Assembly (NCBI RefSeq): GCF_001949145.1
Contig: NW_019091614.1
Span: forward strand, 106,222 to 147,509
Origin: Acanthaster planci
Lineage: Eukaryota; Echinodermata; Asteroidea; Valvatida; Acanthasteridae
Length of the DNA: 41,288 bases
Direction: 5' to 3'
Part shown: positions 13,601-24,900 of the stretch, in pieces
Position numbering within the stretch: position 1 is the stretch's first letter
How the letters are laid out: each line of letters begins with the position of its first letter
Position numbers and translations under genes: made by a program
Notes under the pieces: generated by a model
What the model was told of the DNA's origin: nothing
The model's database searches: none
Seen by the model: only the letters and a program-made list of their open reading frames with translations

Positions 13601-13982
13601 CTACTGTACATGTATATGCGTACATGTGTGGAACCATGCACGAAACCACTGACTGATAATGAGGAAGTACATGTACATGTACCATGTACATGTACCAGTG
13701 CATTTACGTAGATGTAATCTACATGCTTGAATGGTTGTCCATGATCCTGACATCTCAGACATCACATGCATGACCTGTGCAACAGTTGACACTTGTGTGG
13801 ACTTTCCTCATTTGTTCCAGTCATATGAAAACTACGCATAGTCTTAAAGGATCAGTGCAATGAATTTTTCATCGAATCACCTTCTGTACATGAACTCTTT
13901 CTTCAATGTATGAAGACTAGTTGAAGTCTTTTTAGCGTGAAGTGAACTTTGAAGTGCGCTTTCTAGACATTTCAAATTCAGA
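10690..13982. repeat. Intron stretch with ACATGT repeats and one strong hairpin
   Basis: No exon recognised. ACATGT-type repeats cluster near 11040-11085, 11575-11705, 12710-12785 and 13665-13700. A more GC-rich, less repetitive block at about 12090-12540 contains a perfect hairpin at 12456-12481. Near 13318-13345 a tail-like stretch (gacaataaacaaaattg, then A-rich) may be the 3' end of another old retroelement. Confidence 0.65.
12456..12481. repeat. Perfect 11-bp hairpin with 4-nt loop
   Basis: gacctccatgc (12456-12466), loop aaga, gcatggaggtc (12471-12481). It lies in a relatively GC-rich island of the long intron. It could fold in DNA or RNA. No microRNA-like longer arms were seen. Confidence 0.8.
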
Positions 13983-14200
13983 CCAGTTTTTTTTTCCCAG
14001 ACAAGTGAGGAGGCTGTTGTGTGATGCCAGTTTTTTTCCCCAGACAAGTGAGGAGGCTGTTGTGTGATGCCAGTTTTTTTCCCCAGACAAGTGAGGAGGC
14101 TGTTGTGTGATGCCAGGTTTTTTTTTCTAGACAAGTGAGGAGGCTGTTGTGTGATGCCAGTTTTTTTTTTCTAGACAAGTGAGGAGGCTGTTGTGTGATG
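13983..14200. repeat. Minisatellite: five tandem copies of a 43-44 bp unit
   Basis: Units begin at 13983, 14027, 14070, 14113 and 14157. Each reads ccag, a run of 7-11 T, ccag or ctag, then acaagtgaggaggctgttgt and gtgatg. Copies differ mainly in T-run length and in C/T just before AG. On the + strand each unit therefore holds a pyrimidine tract plus AG, resembling a 3' splice site. Four bases later comes gtgagg, resembling a 5' splice site. Confidence 0.95.
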
Positions 14201-15879
14201 CAAATCCAGGACGACACCGTTTGCATATTGTTCAAATTGTGAATCCCAAATTTGTTCTTGGAAAAATGTCTGAGTAAAGGTTGCTCGCTGGCTTATTGCC
14301 ATGAACCTGTACAACAATAAATTGCCAATGGAAAGGAAGTCTATCTGGCAATCTGTTGTATAAATCAATGCAGCATTGATCTGCAGTGCCTCAGATTACA
14401 TTACAGTTTTGCTCATGAAAATTGGTTTAAGCATAAACCCAAAGAGGACCCAAAATATACATGTACAGATACAATTAGCAAAAAAAATGGAAACTAATTT
14501 TAGTGGGAGACTTTGAGACACTTGGCGACAAACATACTGGTCCTTTTTATCAGGTCTGAACATGTGGGCATTGTTCTGAGCAGGCGTGCACGGTTCTGAG
14601 CACATGCAATACCTTTAAAAGACAGGTATGTCTGCTGCCACCAGTATCTCATATTCTCCCATTGAAACTCAAAGATGCAATTTCAAGGCATTTAGTAAAA
14701 TACTTCTAATACAGCACATGGTCCCTTTTGTAATGTTCTTCACCACAGTAGTGCTTTCTGTTAAAAACACTATTACATGTACACATTTACATGTACATAC
14801 ATGTACACGCGCGTGCTGCACTTACTTACCTGTACATGTAACATGTACATGTACCATGTAATTGGTTTAATTGCAACACCACAGTGCACTACATGAAACG
14901 TGTGCCAAATTGTGTTGACATTTATGCCACTCTCACGACAGAAAGTAATAACCTGACCCTGCAGACATCAGTGACACAAACAGGAACAAGTAAAATGCAC
15001 CCATGTAATGCATCACATTGATTTACTGGTACATGTACAGTATCTTTGCTTCAAGAGTTAATATCATTGCATGTGTCTAATGATAAATAGCAAAATCTGT
15101 GGTACATGTATGTGTAAACCCTGCGCAAAATGTCAAGTTGCTTTCACTGGTACTGTGTCAACTAGTGTGTTGTTAATTAAAATGGCATACATGTACTGTA
15201 TATGGAGGCAGCAAATAATGAAATGCCATGTGCAATAATACCGTTATATGAACTGTGTTGGCTACTTAGCATTTTTCATTGCTCTTTCTTGCAAATATGC
15301 TTATTTTGCTACTTGTAAATGTAGTGTCGGAAAAAAGTAATTAGGAAATTGCTTTTTAATAAAGCATGTACCTTTTACCCGTGTGACTTGATTGCACTAA
15401 ATGTAAACAATATTACCAGGTGTGAATCTCCGTGGCCCCAGTGATCGCATATAATCCTACAGGCAGCTTCATATAACCACGTACAAGTGCACGTACAAAC
15501 GCTGCATGCTTGACAAGTTTATCTTGAATACATGTACATGCAAGTAGATTACCATCACAACACTATCCACTCATCACTGTCAAAACACATCACAATCCTG
15601 CATGATTGTGGCATCACAGGAAAAAGGTCTATATGGTTTTGGGGGAATCAAAGGCATCTTTTGTCTTCCAGTTTTTAGTTGTTGGCCATCTACAACATGT
15701 TCTCCTTGTCAACCAACTCTTAACAGCCTAGTCTTAGAACCTCCAAAGGGCTAGTGACGTGACATCCCTGCTAAAGACCCACAGGCACCATGTGCTGGCC
15801 ACAGTCTCACAGTCTTTCTGTTACACAGACCTCAAGCATTTTTGTTCCTTAATATGGATTTTTGTTGATGTCTTTGCAG
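14201..15879. other. End of the long intron before exon A
   Basis: Contains ACATGT repeats near 14455, 14775-14860 (including tacatacatgtacacgcgcg), 15030-15045, 15188 and 15530. It ends with the branch/pyrimidine region and acceptor of exon A. No gene or larger element recognised. Confidence 0.6.
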
Positions 15880-15960
15880 TTGGACAATGCCGATGAGCAG
15901 GCAGCGCAGATTCGTAGGGAGCTGGACGGGAGACTGAAACAGGCTGAAGAAATTGCAAGG
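15880..15960 (+). CDS. CADPS: CAPS exon A (window residues 1-27)
   Basis: Acceptor tttgcag precedes the exon and donor gtaagt follows it. The 81 nt encode 27 residues starting [18 protein letters not shown], nearly identical to the conserved vertebrate segment [18 protein letters not shown]. Phase 0 at both ends. This segment is charged and probably helical, N-terminal to the C2 domain. Upstream CAPS exons are not visible in the preceding 15.9 kb. Confidence 0.95.
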
Positions 15961-18900
15961 GTAAGTCAACACAGTGGCTGGAGTGGGAGTCTAACTATGA
16001 ACTTCCATGCCTAAGGACGAGATGCCCTCTTTGTAGGAAAATTACTGCTGCCTATTCATTGCCACTAAGTGTTTGTGCATGCAACGTGCAAAATGTTCTA
16101 TACACGCGTGTGTGTTAATCCAAATGTCTTCAAAATGCAATGCAGCTGATTCACATCACGAATAATTGACCTCCAAAATGCCAGTGCTTATGGCAACCTG
16201 TAGGAAGGGACTTCATTTGAGAGAGACCTATTTTGAATGTTACATCAGATTGTATGTACTGCTTCAGACTGTTGAGTACAAAGCTACTGTACATAATTTC
16301 CACAGATTTGCCCTTCTTAATGAAATTTTATGAACATTGTCTACTTAGCATTGACCAAATTGTGGTACATGTAGCTCATTCTCAGAAAAAAGGAGGATGC
16401 ACCAGTTTTCTTACATGTATGTATTATTCAGACTTACAATCTTCTGATGGAGATTAAGAGCATCCATTTGGAACAAATTCCATCTGTAATCACTGCATCA
16501 ATTGTGAAGGAAAAAGTTGCACATTGTAGACAGAATTTCTGAAAAACTCCATTTGAAAAAAAAAAAGCAAGAGACAGATTTGAAGTGTCAGAAATCTGAT
16601 TGAAGTGCAAGTTTGGAGAAAATGTTGGAAAGTGGACTTTGAAAAGAAATGCACGCTTCTTAATTGATTGGGAATGAACTCTGAAATGTAACTGAGGTAA
16701 ACTCATGTTCTTTGCAGACTTACCAGTTTTCTTGAGTTTTGTATTGGGAAAAGAATTATACATGTAGTTGCATTTTTTGATTGTGTTAAAGTGTGATTTT
16801 TGGAACTGAATGGGCAGAACTGAAACTTACATTTTATTCTTTGATAGTGTGTAATGATACAGTATACACGCACAAAAAGCAAATGTTGTGTTTTCAGAAA
16901 CTTATTTACCATACATGTGCCTTTCAAAATGGCAGACGTCTAATCAGATGTTCTGTGTACAATGTTACTCTTTGGGGATCTTCTCCAGGGTAGCAGATCA
17001 GAAGATTTACATTGTAAAGAGTCAGGATGTTCTCACATCAATGTAAAGTGAGACCTTCAGGGTTTGAGTTTCATACATGTAAGTGCAACCCTTTGCTTTC
17101 CAGAGCAGTGCCTAAGAAATGGTGAGACATTGTTAACTGTGATGAATGGAAACATTGAAATGATACAGACCACAGAAGAGAAGCCATGTATGTTGAATGA
17201 AACAAAATGAGATCAGATTCTGAAAATCAATAGAAATGCCTTCATGTACTTGTACTTCTGATAGATAAGTGATAAATCCCTTCAAAACATGCACTGTGGA
17301 CTTCTATTTGCAAGCATGCACTGAGCTATTCCCTTCCCTCTCATTTCTTTTGTCAGACGAAGAAAGGTCCGCGGTTCATTGTCAAAGAGATGGAGAGCCT
17401 ATTTGTGGAGGAGCTGCGGTCGGCTGTCAACTTGCTCATGGCCAATCTGGAGAGCTTGCCAGTCTCCAAGGGCAACACCGACTCCAAGTATTCACTGCAG
17501 AAACTCAAGAGGTAGAAGTGACGGAGGTTATAAATTTGTGTTTGCCTGCGCGGGCATCCTGTGGGGGTGCCTCGTGGGCACTGTGTGGGTCGGGGAGCAA
17601 ATTGTTTGAACTGTCGCGGAAACTGATTCTTGGCATTTAGTTTCTGGCCACACGCCACACTGCACTTTCTATTCATTTGGCTAGGATTGAAAGTCGGTGG
17701 GCGTCATAATGTTTAAATTTTCACAGATGCATTCACATAATCAGACGGGATTTTCAAACCACTCGGAACTAATGAGTTCAGTGTGATTCAGTCTCATTAT
17801 CTGTGAGGGGTACAGTCCCCACTGAAAAATACTGAAGTAATTGAAAAAGATCCTGCTACCCTTGATTGAGATAATCCATTACCTTGGTGTCTGAACAGCA
17901 GGAATTATAGATATGAATTACTGTCCTGTTTGTAGACTGTCTTTGCCCAAACTTGATGGTTGTACTGTGCCTGCACATGCAGTCAAAGATTCTATACCTA
18001 TTCAACTGTGAGGTGGAACGCGTCACTGATTTGACCAGCCGAGTCTTTTGGGGCCACTTTTGCCACCTCACGCTCAATCACAATTATCAAAGAAAATAAA
18101 TAACAGAAATCCGAGCAGTTTTGGAACTATTTCACCTTTCCATTGTTCTGACTAGAGATGACGGTCACACATTATTTTCTTAAGAGGAAATTCCTGATGA
18201 AATTTCCTGATAGGACTTAGGTTAGGCCCTGTCGGCACAGTTGGCAAACCTCACATTCACTGCACCCATTTCTATTTTGGGGAGGAGGGGAGGGCTGCTT
18301 TATCAGCACCTTTTAGAAAACCTTGAACCTGGTGATATGGATGTTGTGGAGAAACTGTGTTTGGCCGAGAGCTTGAAAAAAAATTCACAAGCTTACTCGG
18401 GTGGGACTCGAACCCACGACCTCTTGCTTACTGGTGCAGACGCCTCAACCACTTGACCACCGAGCTTACCGGGGTCAGCTGGCCAGTCCGAGTCAGATGT
18501 AGCACTGGGTGGAGAAACTGTTGTTGGCATTATGAGGCAAGCCTTGATGCTTGTTGCTAATTTCTGTCTGAATGTGCACAAAGTTTACAGTCACCTGGGT
18601 TGCAGCCTGACTGTGACGATGCGTGGCATCTGTAGCTTGAAAAGAAGGCACCGACATGCAGCCATCAGAACATAGAAGAAATGGCCTTCTCGTGTTTACA
18701 GTGAAACTACAATTTTGCTTCAAGTCCATAATCGTGCATCTCGTAATCCTCACATCCCTTTGCATAAGGCACTAGTGAGAAAAGCTATACAAACTGGCTG
18801 TTCAATCCTTGAATTCGTGATCCTTTGTAAGGCTCTTCTTTGCAGGAACTGTGCATGCTGACCATGTGATGTTAATTGTTGTTTCCCGGCAGAGCTCAGA

Positions 18901-21900
18901 ATACAGCAGTGTCCATGATGGAAGTAACTGAGGACTCAGAACCAACACTGTCTAAATCGGATGTTGTCCTTTCATTCACCCTAGAGGTACAGTGATGGCA
19001 TTCAAGATTCTTTGCAGTGCAATTTATTTCAGTACAGCTCTTGAAAATGCACCCTTGTGTCTCAATGACCCTTATTTTCAATTTTTGTTTTGCTCTTTCA
19101 AGGTGTACTGGTATTGCGGAATTCTTTTTTTTTCTGTATTTTGTTTTTTCTGTATTCATGAGCAAAACTGTAATTTGTCATTCCTTGCAGGGAACCTTTA
19201 TTATGCATTGATTTGTGCACAAAAAAAGTGTTTTTTTTTTTTATTTTATTCGGCTTAACTCCTTCGCAACGGATGACGGTAAAAACTGCCATAAAAATTG
19301 AGATCCTCAGCCCGTTTTTCAGCTATTATTCTTGGCCCACGCTTGATCAAACATGGTGAAAGAAGGCACACCCTGGCTCTTGTACATATGGTGATTGGCC
19401 TTTGTGTGGAGCCCAGACATGAAAAGACCAAATTTGTATCATAATCACCAGCTTCACAATAGTCCCCACTTTGAAAAAAGGCAACGGGAATGAGGAAGCG
19501 TGAGTAGAGCCATATGCCACCAAACAATGAGCCTTTTCACTGTGTAATTCAAAGCGTGCAGAGCACGCAGGACCACAAACCGAGAATATGCGGTTTGGCA
19601 GGTGGTCTTCGTGGCTAAGCGAGGCTGGAGTTCTTGGAGTCGGCTTTTGGAAAAAAATTCCCATTATCAAGGGGTTAAGTTCCTTTTCTTCAGTGATTCA
19701 TTTTGTAAGTTCATGGCAAGAAGCGAACAAGCAACCCTTTTTCAGAATTGTTTACAATGAGCATGTTTTAGGTTCATAATTTGAACAGTAAACTTGTAAA
19801 TTGAATAATGTCTGTGAATGTCATCTGAGCCATGTAACTCTCAGTTGTTCATAATAGTGTGGACAGTTTTAATTGCCAATCCATTTGTTCTCCCGTGGCC
19901 AGGTTCTTGTGATGGAGGTACAGGGGTTGAAGTTCCTGGCACCAAACAGAATCGTATATTGCACCATGGAGGTGGACGGTGGGGAGAAATTGCAGACAGA
20001 CCAAGCCGAGGCCAGCAAACCTGCGTATGCTTGCTCTTCAAATTCTCCCAAACATTTCAAGTGTTACTTTTTTGTCCCTATATGGCTAACAATATGAGGG
20101 GGTTGATGATCTTTCCAGCATCAAGTGTGGTTCATGTACATGTGCATCAAACCTGTAACTGGGACCTTTCGTGGGAGGGGGTGCAAATCCTCAACAAAGT
20201 GGACCAAGCATAGATCTTTTGCTTGTTTCATTTTGAAAAACAGTAGGATTCTTTAGGTTTTACCAATTGTTTTGGGGGTTACAAGTAAACTCCTGAAGAG
20301 GGAATTGACTGAGGAAAAAATACTGAAACGCACAGCTTTTTCCTTTAGCGCAAAATGTTCTACTGTAGCTCAAACTTGTTTTTTTGCCCCAAAGCAGACA
20401 TTTTATTCGTGTGGGGGGTGCAGGCACACTCCCTGCACCCCCTAGTTACAGGCTTGTACGTGTATATTTCATGTTCTCTTCAGCATCCTTAAAGGACTTA
20501 ACATTTCTCTGTGAAGATGTGGTATTCTGCTTCTTGGCCAGCCTGACGGGTTTGTTGTGATTGTTGTCTTTCCACTTACATGTAGATGGGACACTCAGGG
20601 TGACTTCTCAACAACACACCCCCTACCTGTTGTCAAGATCAAACTGTACACAGAGAACACAGGAGTCCTCAGCATAGACGACACCCTCCTTGGCAAGGTA
20701 AAGCTGTGTTGCTGTGCATAACTCGCTGTGCAGCAACGGGATCTGTATTTTGGACTGGAACTGGTTAATATTGAATAATTCATGCCTGACTTGTGCCACT
20801 GTCGGTGTGGACTTGGTGCACATATACATTGTATTCAAGTACTTGGTGGTGTGTAATACAGCAGCACGTGGACAGTAAACTTTCTTTCATAATTGTTGAG
20901 TGAAGATTCGGTACCAGGTGCTTGTTGAGGGCAGATGTGCCTGTACTCTTGCACAGGAATGCAATAAGCCATATGCGAGTTCAATTTGAATAAAATCTGG
21001 TGCAATGAGTTATCTGACTGCACATAAACATAACGATTTGAATTCCCCAGACTGAAGACACTGTTGCTATACCTCGTGATTCGGAGCAAGCTTTTGCATA
21101 CTGACCACCATCTCTGGAATGGACCAGTTCCTTTATGCCCTTCTTATCCATTAAGAACAGTGTATTGTTGCGAGGCGTCTCTTATGTAACTAAGCAAAAG
21201 CTTGCCCCGAATCACGAGGTATAGCAACAGTGGTTTTAGTAAGGAGAATTCAAATTGTTATGTTCACTTGAACTTAAAGAACTCAGTGTACCAGATTTGG
21301 GTCAAAGTTAACTTGCAAAGGCTTATTACATGCAGAAGAAAACAGCAAATGCAGCGGTTTCCTATGGGACTGTTTACACTGAGACAAACCCCAGGCAACA
21401 GGGTAAGGAACAGCAGTGCTTAGAAATCTGGGTAATTTTGCAAAAGATGCCCCAGCTGTGACAGCTGCTGGCAGTAATCAGTATTCTCATCAGGCATACA
21501 TGTAGTGTTCCCAGACCGGCTTGGTAGAGGTGTCCCCATTTTGCCTTTCCTTCTTCCTGTGGGGCACAATTGTTGCTCTGAAAAGTCAGTGGTTTATCTA
21601 CCTGCTGGGTTTCCACTGTAAGTTAGATATTGCCTCGCATATGTACCTCTTTTTTCACCAACCCTTTCCATTATTGTTGTTATTGTTATTGTCTGTGTGA
21701 ATGGTCCTGAATGGTTCCAGTTATTTGCAGTAGTGATCTTTTGGAATGTGAATTTTGCCATAATGCATAGTTAAGAAGAGACTTTCAGTTTTGAAGACTT
21801 TGTCTGCAAAGTTCTTCAGCTTGTACAAGTTGGTATGCACAGTAAAATGGACTCTGTACTTTGAACAAGAGAGGGCGCATTGATACATGCACGAGTACCC

Positions 21901-24900
21901 ACAAGGAGTGTGATGTACATGTACATGTAAGATAAGGTACGTGTAGGCATACTGCGCATTCGCACTGGTGCTGCGTGGAACAGGGACGAGACATTTTTTG
22001 TCACAATGTGCACAAAATTAATGGACAGGATCTTTGCGTGGGTGCAGAGTACATGTCACTAATGGTATTCAAGTATTGACCCACACTCACAATTCTTGTT
22101 GAGGGGCATTTGTACACAACATGGAGTCCTAATGTCTCCTTTACAAAAAGACACTGTCAAAGCCAGAACACCTCCCGTTGAGTTACTTGATAATATGCTT
22201 CTGCCAACAGCACCATTTTATCAAGTGATCCTTTTCTTGTTGAGAGTCATTTTTGGAAGTTCAGCATGCCTGATACTCTAAGACTATCTCTGTTGAGGGA
22301 AAACTTAAGCCGTACAGTTCTTCACATGCTCATTTTTTGGTCCCAGCAAATGCAAAGCAAAATTTGCTTCTTCTTTTTTTTCTAATTTGGTATTAACACA
22401 AAAAGTATTTGATGGTCTTCTTGGTGGAATTGGAACGAAATTCTTCTCAGCAGGACTCAAGTACTTGTGTATGTTAGAGAAATCTGAACATGTAGCTTAA
22501 ATTAATCACCATAAAATGCATGTTTTGTCTTGAAGTGGGTCACATAGTAGTTACAGTTGCTATTTTGATGATACGTTGTAATTCGTGACATGATTTAGGA
22601 TTCCAACGAGATAATCTCCAGCACCTGCATTAACATCACATTGTCTCATAAACAGATTATTAAACTTTCTTTGAAATTATATGTACATGTAGTATCATAT
22701 AAGGTGTACAGTACCGTATATCAGCCGTATGTTTCAAATTCAAGACAACTTATATTTGCTTTGACAATTTGATTCCAATTGTTAAGTGGAGATAATAAGA
22801 GAACCGTACATGTAACTGATTATGTTTCTCATGCTAAGCAACTGACATTTTGACTGAATGCGACACTGAACAAGGCACATTGCATTATGGCTCGGTACTG
22901 GTAGTCTGCTCAGCTGCAGTACATGAGCAATGCACTTATTGATATGGTCGAGGGATCAACTGCTAGACATCATTGGATGAATCTTTTGTTTTCTAGCCCA
23001 TGCTAACAGGCCATCGATTTACATGCTGACATGACTGTGTACATTTCAAATGTTGAAGATTTTAACAAGGGTTGTTGAAACAGGTACATGTAACACGAGA
23101 ATAGATGCTGCACTGTACTCCTGCATTTTAATGCTGTCACCCTCAGCTTCAGTTTTCTAAGGAAAAATCTCTGTTTACACATACATTCTGCTTTTAAGTT
23201 CAAAGTGAAGATGAAAAAGGCCCTTTGAAACACACACGTACGCGTCTGACTGTTTCAATGTTGTGTTTTGGCAGATTGTTATCCGGCCGACACCCAACAG
23301 TCCCAAGACACCAGAATGGTACAAGATGAACACGCCCAAGCAGTTTCAGGACCCAATCAAGATCAAGCTGGCTATCCGCATGGACAAGCCACAGAACATG
23401 AAACATTGCGGGTGAGCTCTACTTGTTATGGTTGATTGGTTGTTATTTTGAATCAATGCAACAAACCACTTGGTTATGGTGGAGCTGTTTTGAATAGGAC
23501 CGGGGTTAGACTTTAGCACTGGAGCATTGGACAGTATGCATTGAATGTGATGTCGGGCTTGTGTAGCCTAGGCTATACCAGTCCGGGGGTTCTGGTATTT
23601 TTTACTTTTGGGGAGCCAGTGTTAATCTGCTGGGTATTACTGTGGAACCCCCTCACTTCAAATTAAGTGGCGCAAAATAAAACTTTCTGGTACATGTAGC
23701 ACCCATGCATGGCCAGTGTTGCTGGTATTTGTTTTCTCGTGTGAGGGCACGTTAAGACAGACATTCTTAACCCATCCAGTGTAATAAAAAGGAGGCTAGC
23801 AACTGCATAGCTGATGTACTGTGGTCGTCTTGTAAAACTGGCTTCTTTTCAGTAAATTTTATGGGCCAATGGCCCTGCAGTCTACACGTAGTTACTGTTT
23901 AAATGGAATTCCAACCCTGGTGTGGCTAAAATAACGAGTGAGCGAATGATCGTAGTGCCTCATTGCATGCAGCATAATAACACTTAAGTAGCCACACACT
24001 GCTATCTACAGTCAAGTACAGTACCAGTAGATAGGTGTACATGTTATAATGTTGTTGCTGTTATGATAATGATTTCCACATCTGAAGCATTATTTTTACA
24101 TGCATTTTAATGATATTTTTCTCTTCAAATGGTGATTTGATGTCGTCTGTTGACATTGTCTCAAGTTGATCACAGTTACAAATACAGTTTGTCACCAAAC
24201 TACTGTGTGTTTGTGATAGTATTCCTTTTGATGTTTGTAAGTGTTGCAATTCACAGTTGTAGACATCATGGATATTTTGCCACCTCTGTGACTTCACCTG
24301 TACAAAAGTGTGTAAAATGCAGACGTTTAAAGAAAAAGCAAAAGCAGAAACAGGTGCCTCGGACAGATTTCAGTATCTCACTTTGAAAGATTTACATGTG
24401 TTTCCTTGCACTGGGTACATGTACATGTACACTATATGTTTGGAATCAAGAGGAGTAGGCACAACTGCATGCATATGGACATATAAAGACTTTTCCCACC
24501 TTTTCGGGGCAAGTTGGAACATAGACAATCTTGTCAATTTGAAAGTAGTTCTGAAATTTGAAACCTTTTGTTTGAAAACCGACCCCATGTGGAGTTCAAT
24601 AGTTTTGCGTCTGGCCCCGTTTACAGAACCTTTATCCATAACACATGACCGGAGATAATATTATAACTCTGCCGTAGTATGCAGGAGATGCTGGTTGTCA
24701 TAAAAACCATCATGTGATCTCAGAAATCCCAGGGGCCTATGATGCACCGTCATTTTTCAATTTCATCTGAATCCAGGCACGTGTGCAGGATACATGTATG
24801 TGCGTGGCTTTTTTCATGTACTTGTAGCAAGGTCCCTTATGCAGTTTCACCACCATTTTAATTGTAGAGTTCCACGCAGAAACTTCAGTTTGCACAACCC

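Larger units (their letters stand above)
1..15879 (+). other. Long probable intron upstream of exon A
   Basis: No CAPS-like or other recognisable exon was found in either strand across 15.9 kb. Because exon A encodes an internal part of CAPS and starts in phase 0 after an acceptor, this stretch is best read as the 3' part of one large intron. The open frames here are short, often consist of translated ACATGT repeats, and resemble nothing known apart from the LINE remnant at 1447-2460. An unrecognised gene nested in the intron cannot be excluded. Confidence 0.7.
20698..23274 (+). other. Intron E-F
   Basis: GT-AG intron of 2577 bp. Holds the long inverted repeat at 20955-21340, a following block shared with the 26.5-kb MITE, and scattered ACATGT units (21914, 22680). 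Nothing else recognised in 21650-23274. Confidence 0.8.

Noticed and set aside
18394-18467. Functional tRNA gene on the minus strand
   Set aside because: The boxes are good, but the anticodon arm does not fold and a second copy with the same flaw exists, so it belongs to a SINE-like family.
20835-21089. Extra CAPS exon between exons E and F
   Set aside because: Conserved CAPS sequence runs directly from exon E to exon F with matching phase, and this region is the foldback element.
21202-21423. Possible small gene encoding [10 protein letters not shown]
   Set aside because: The same peptide-like reading appears on the other strand at 20835-21089 because the DNA is an inverted repeat.
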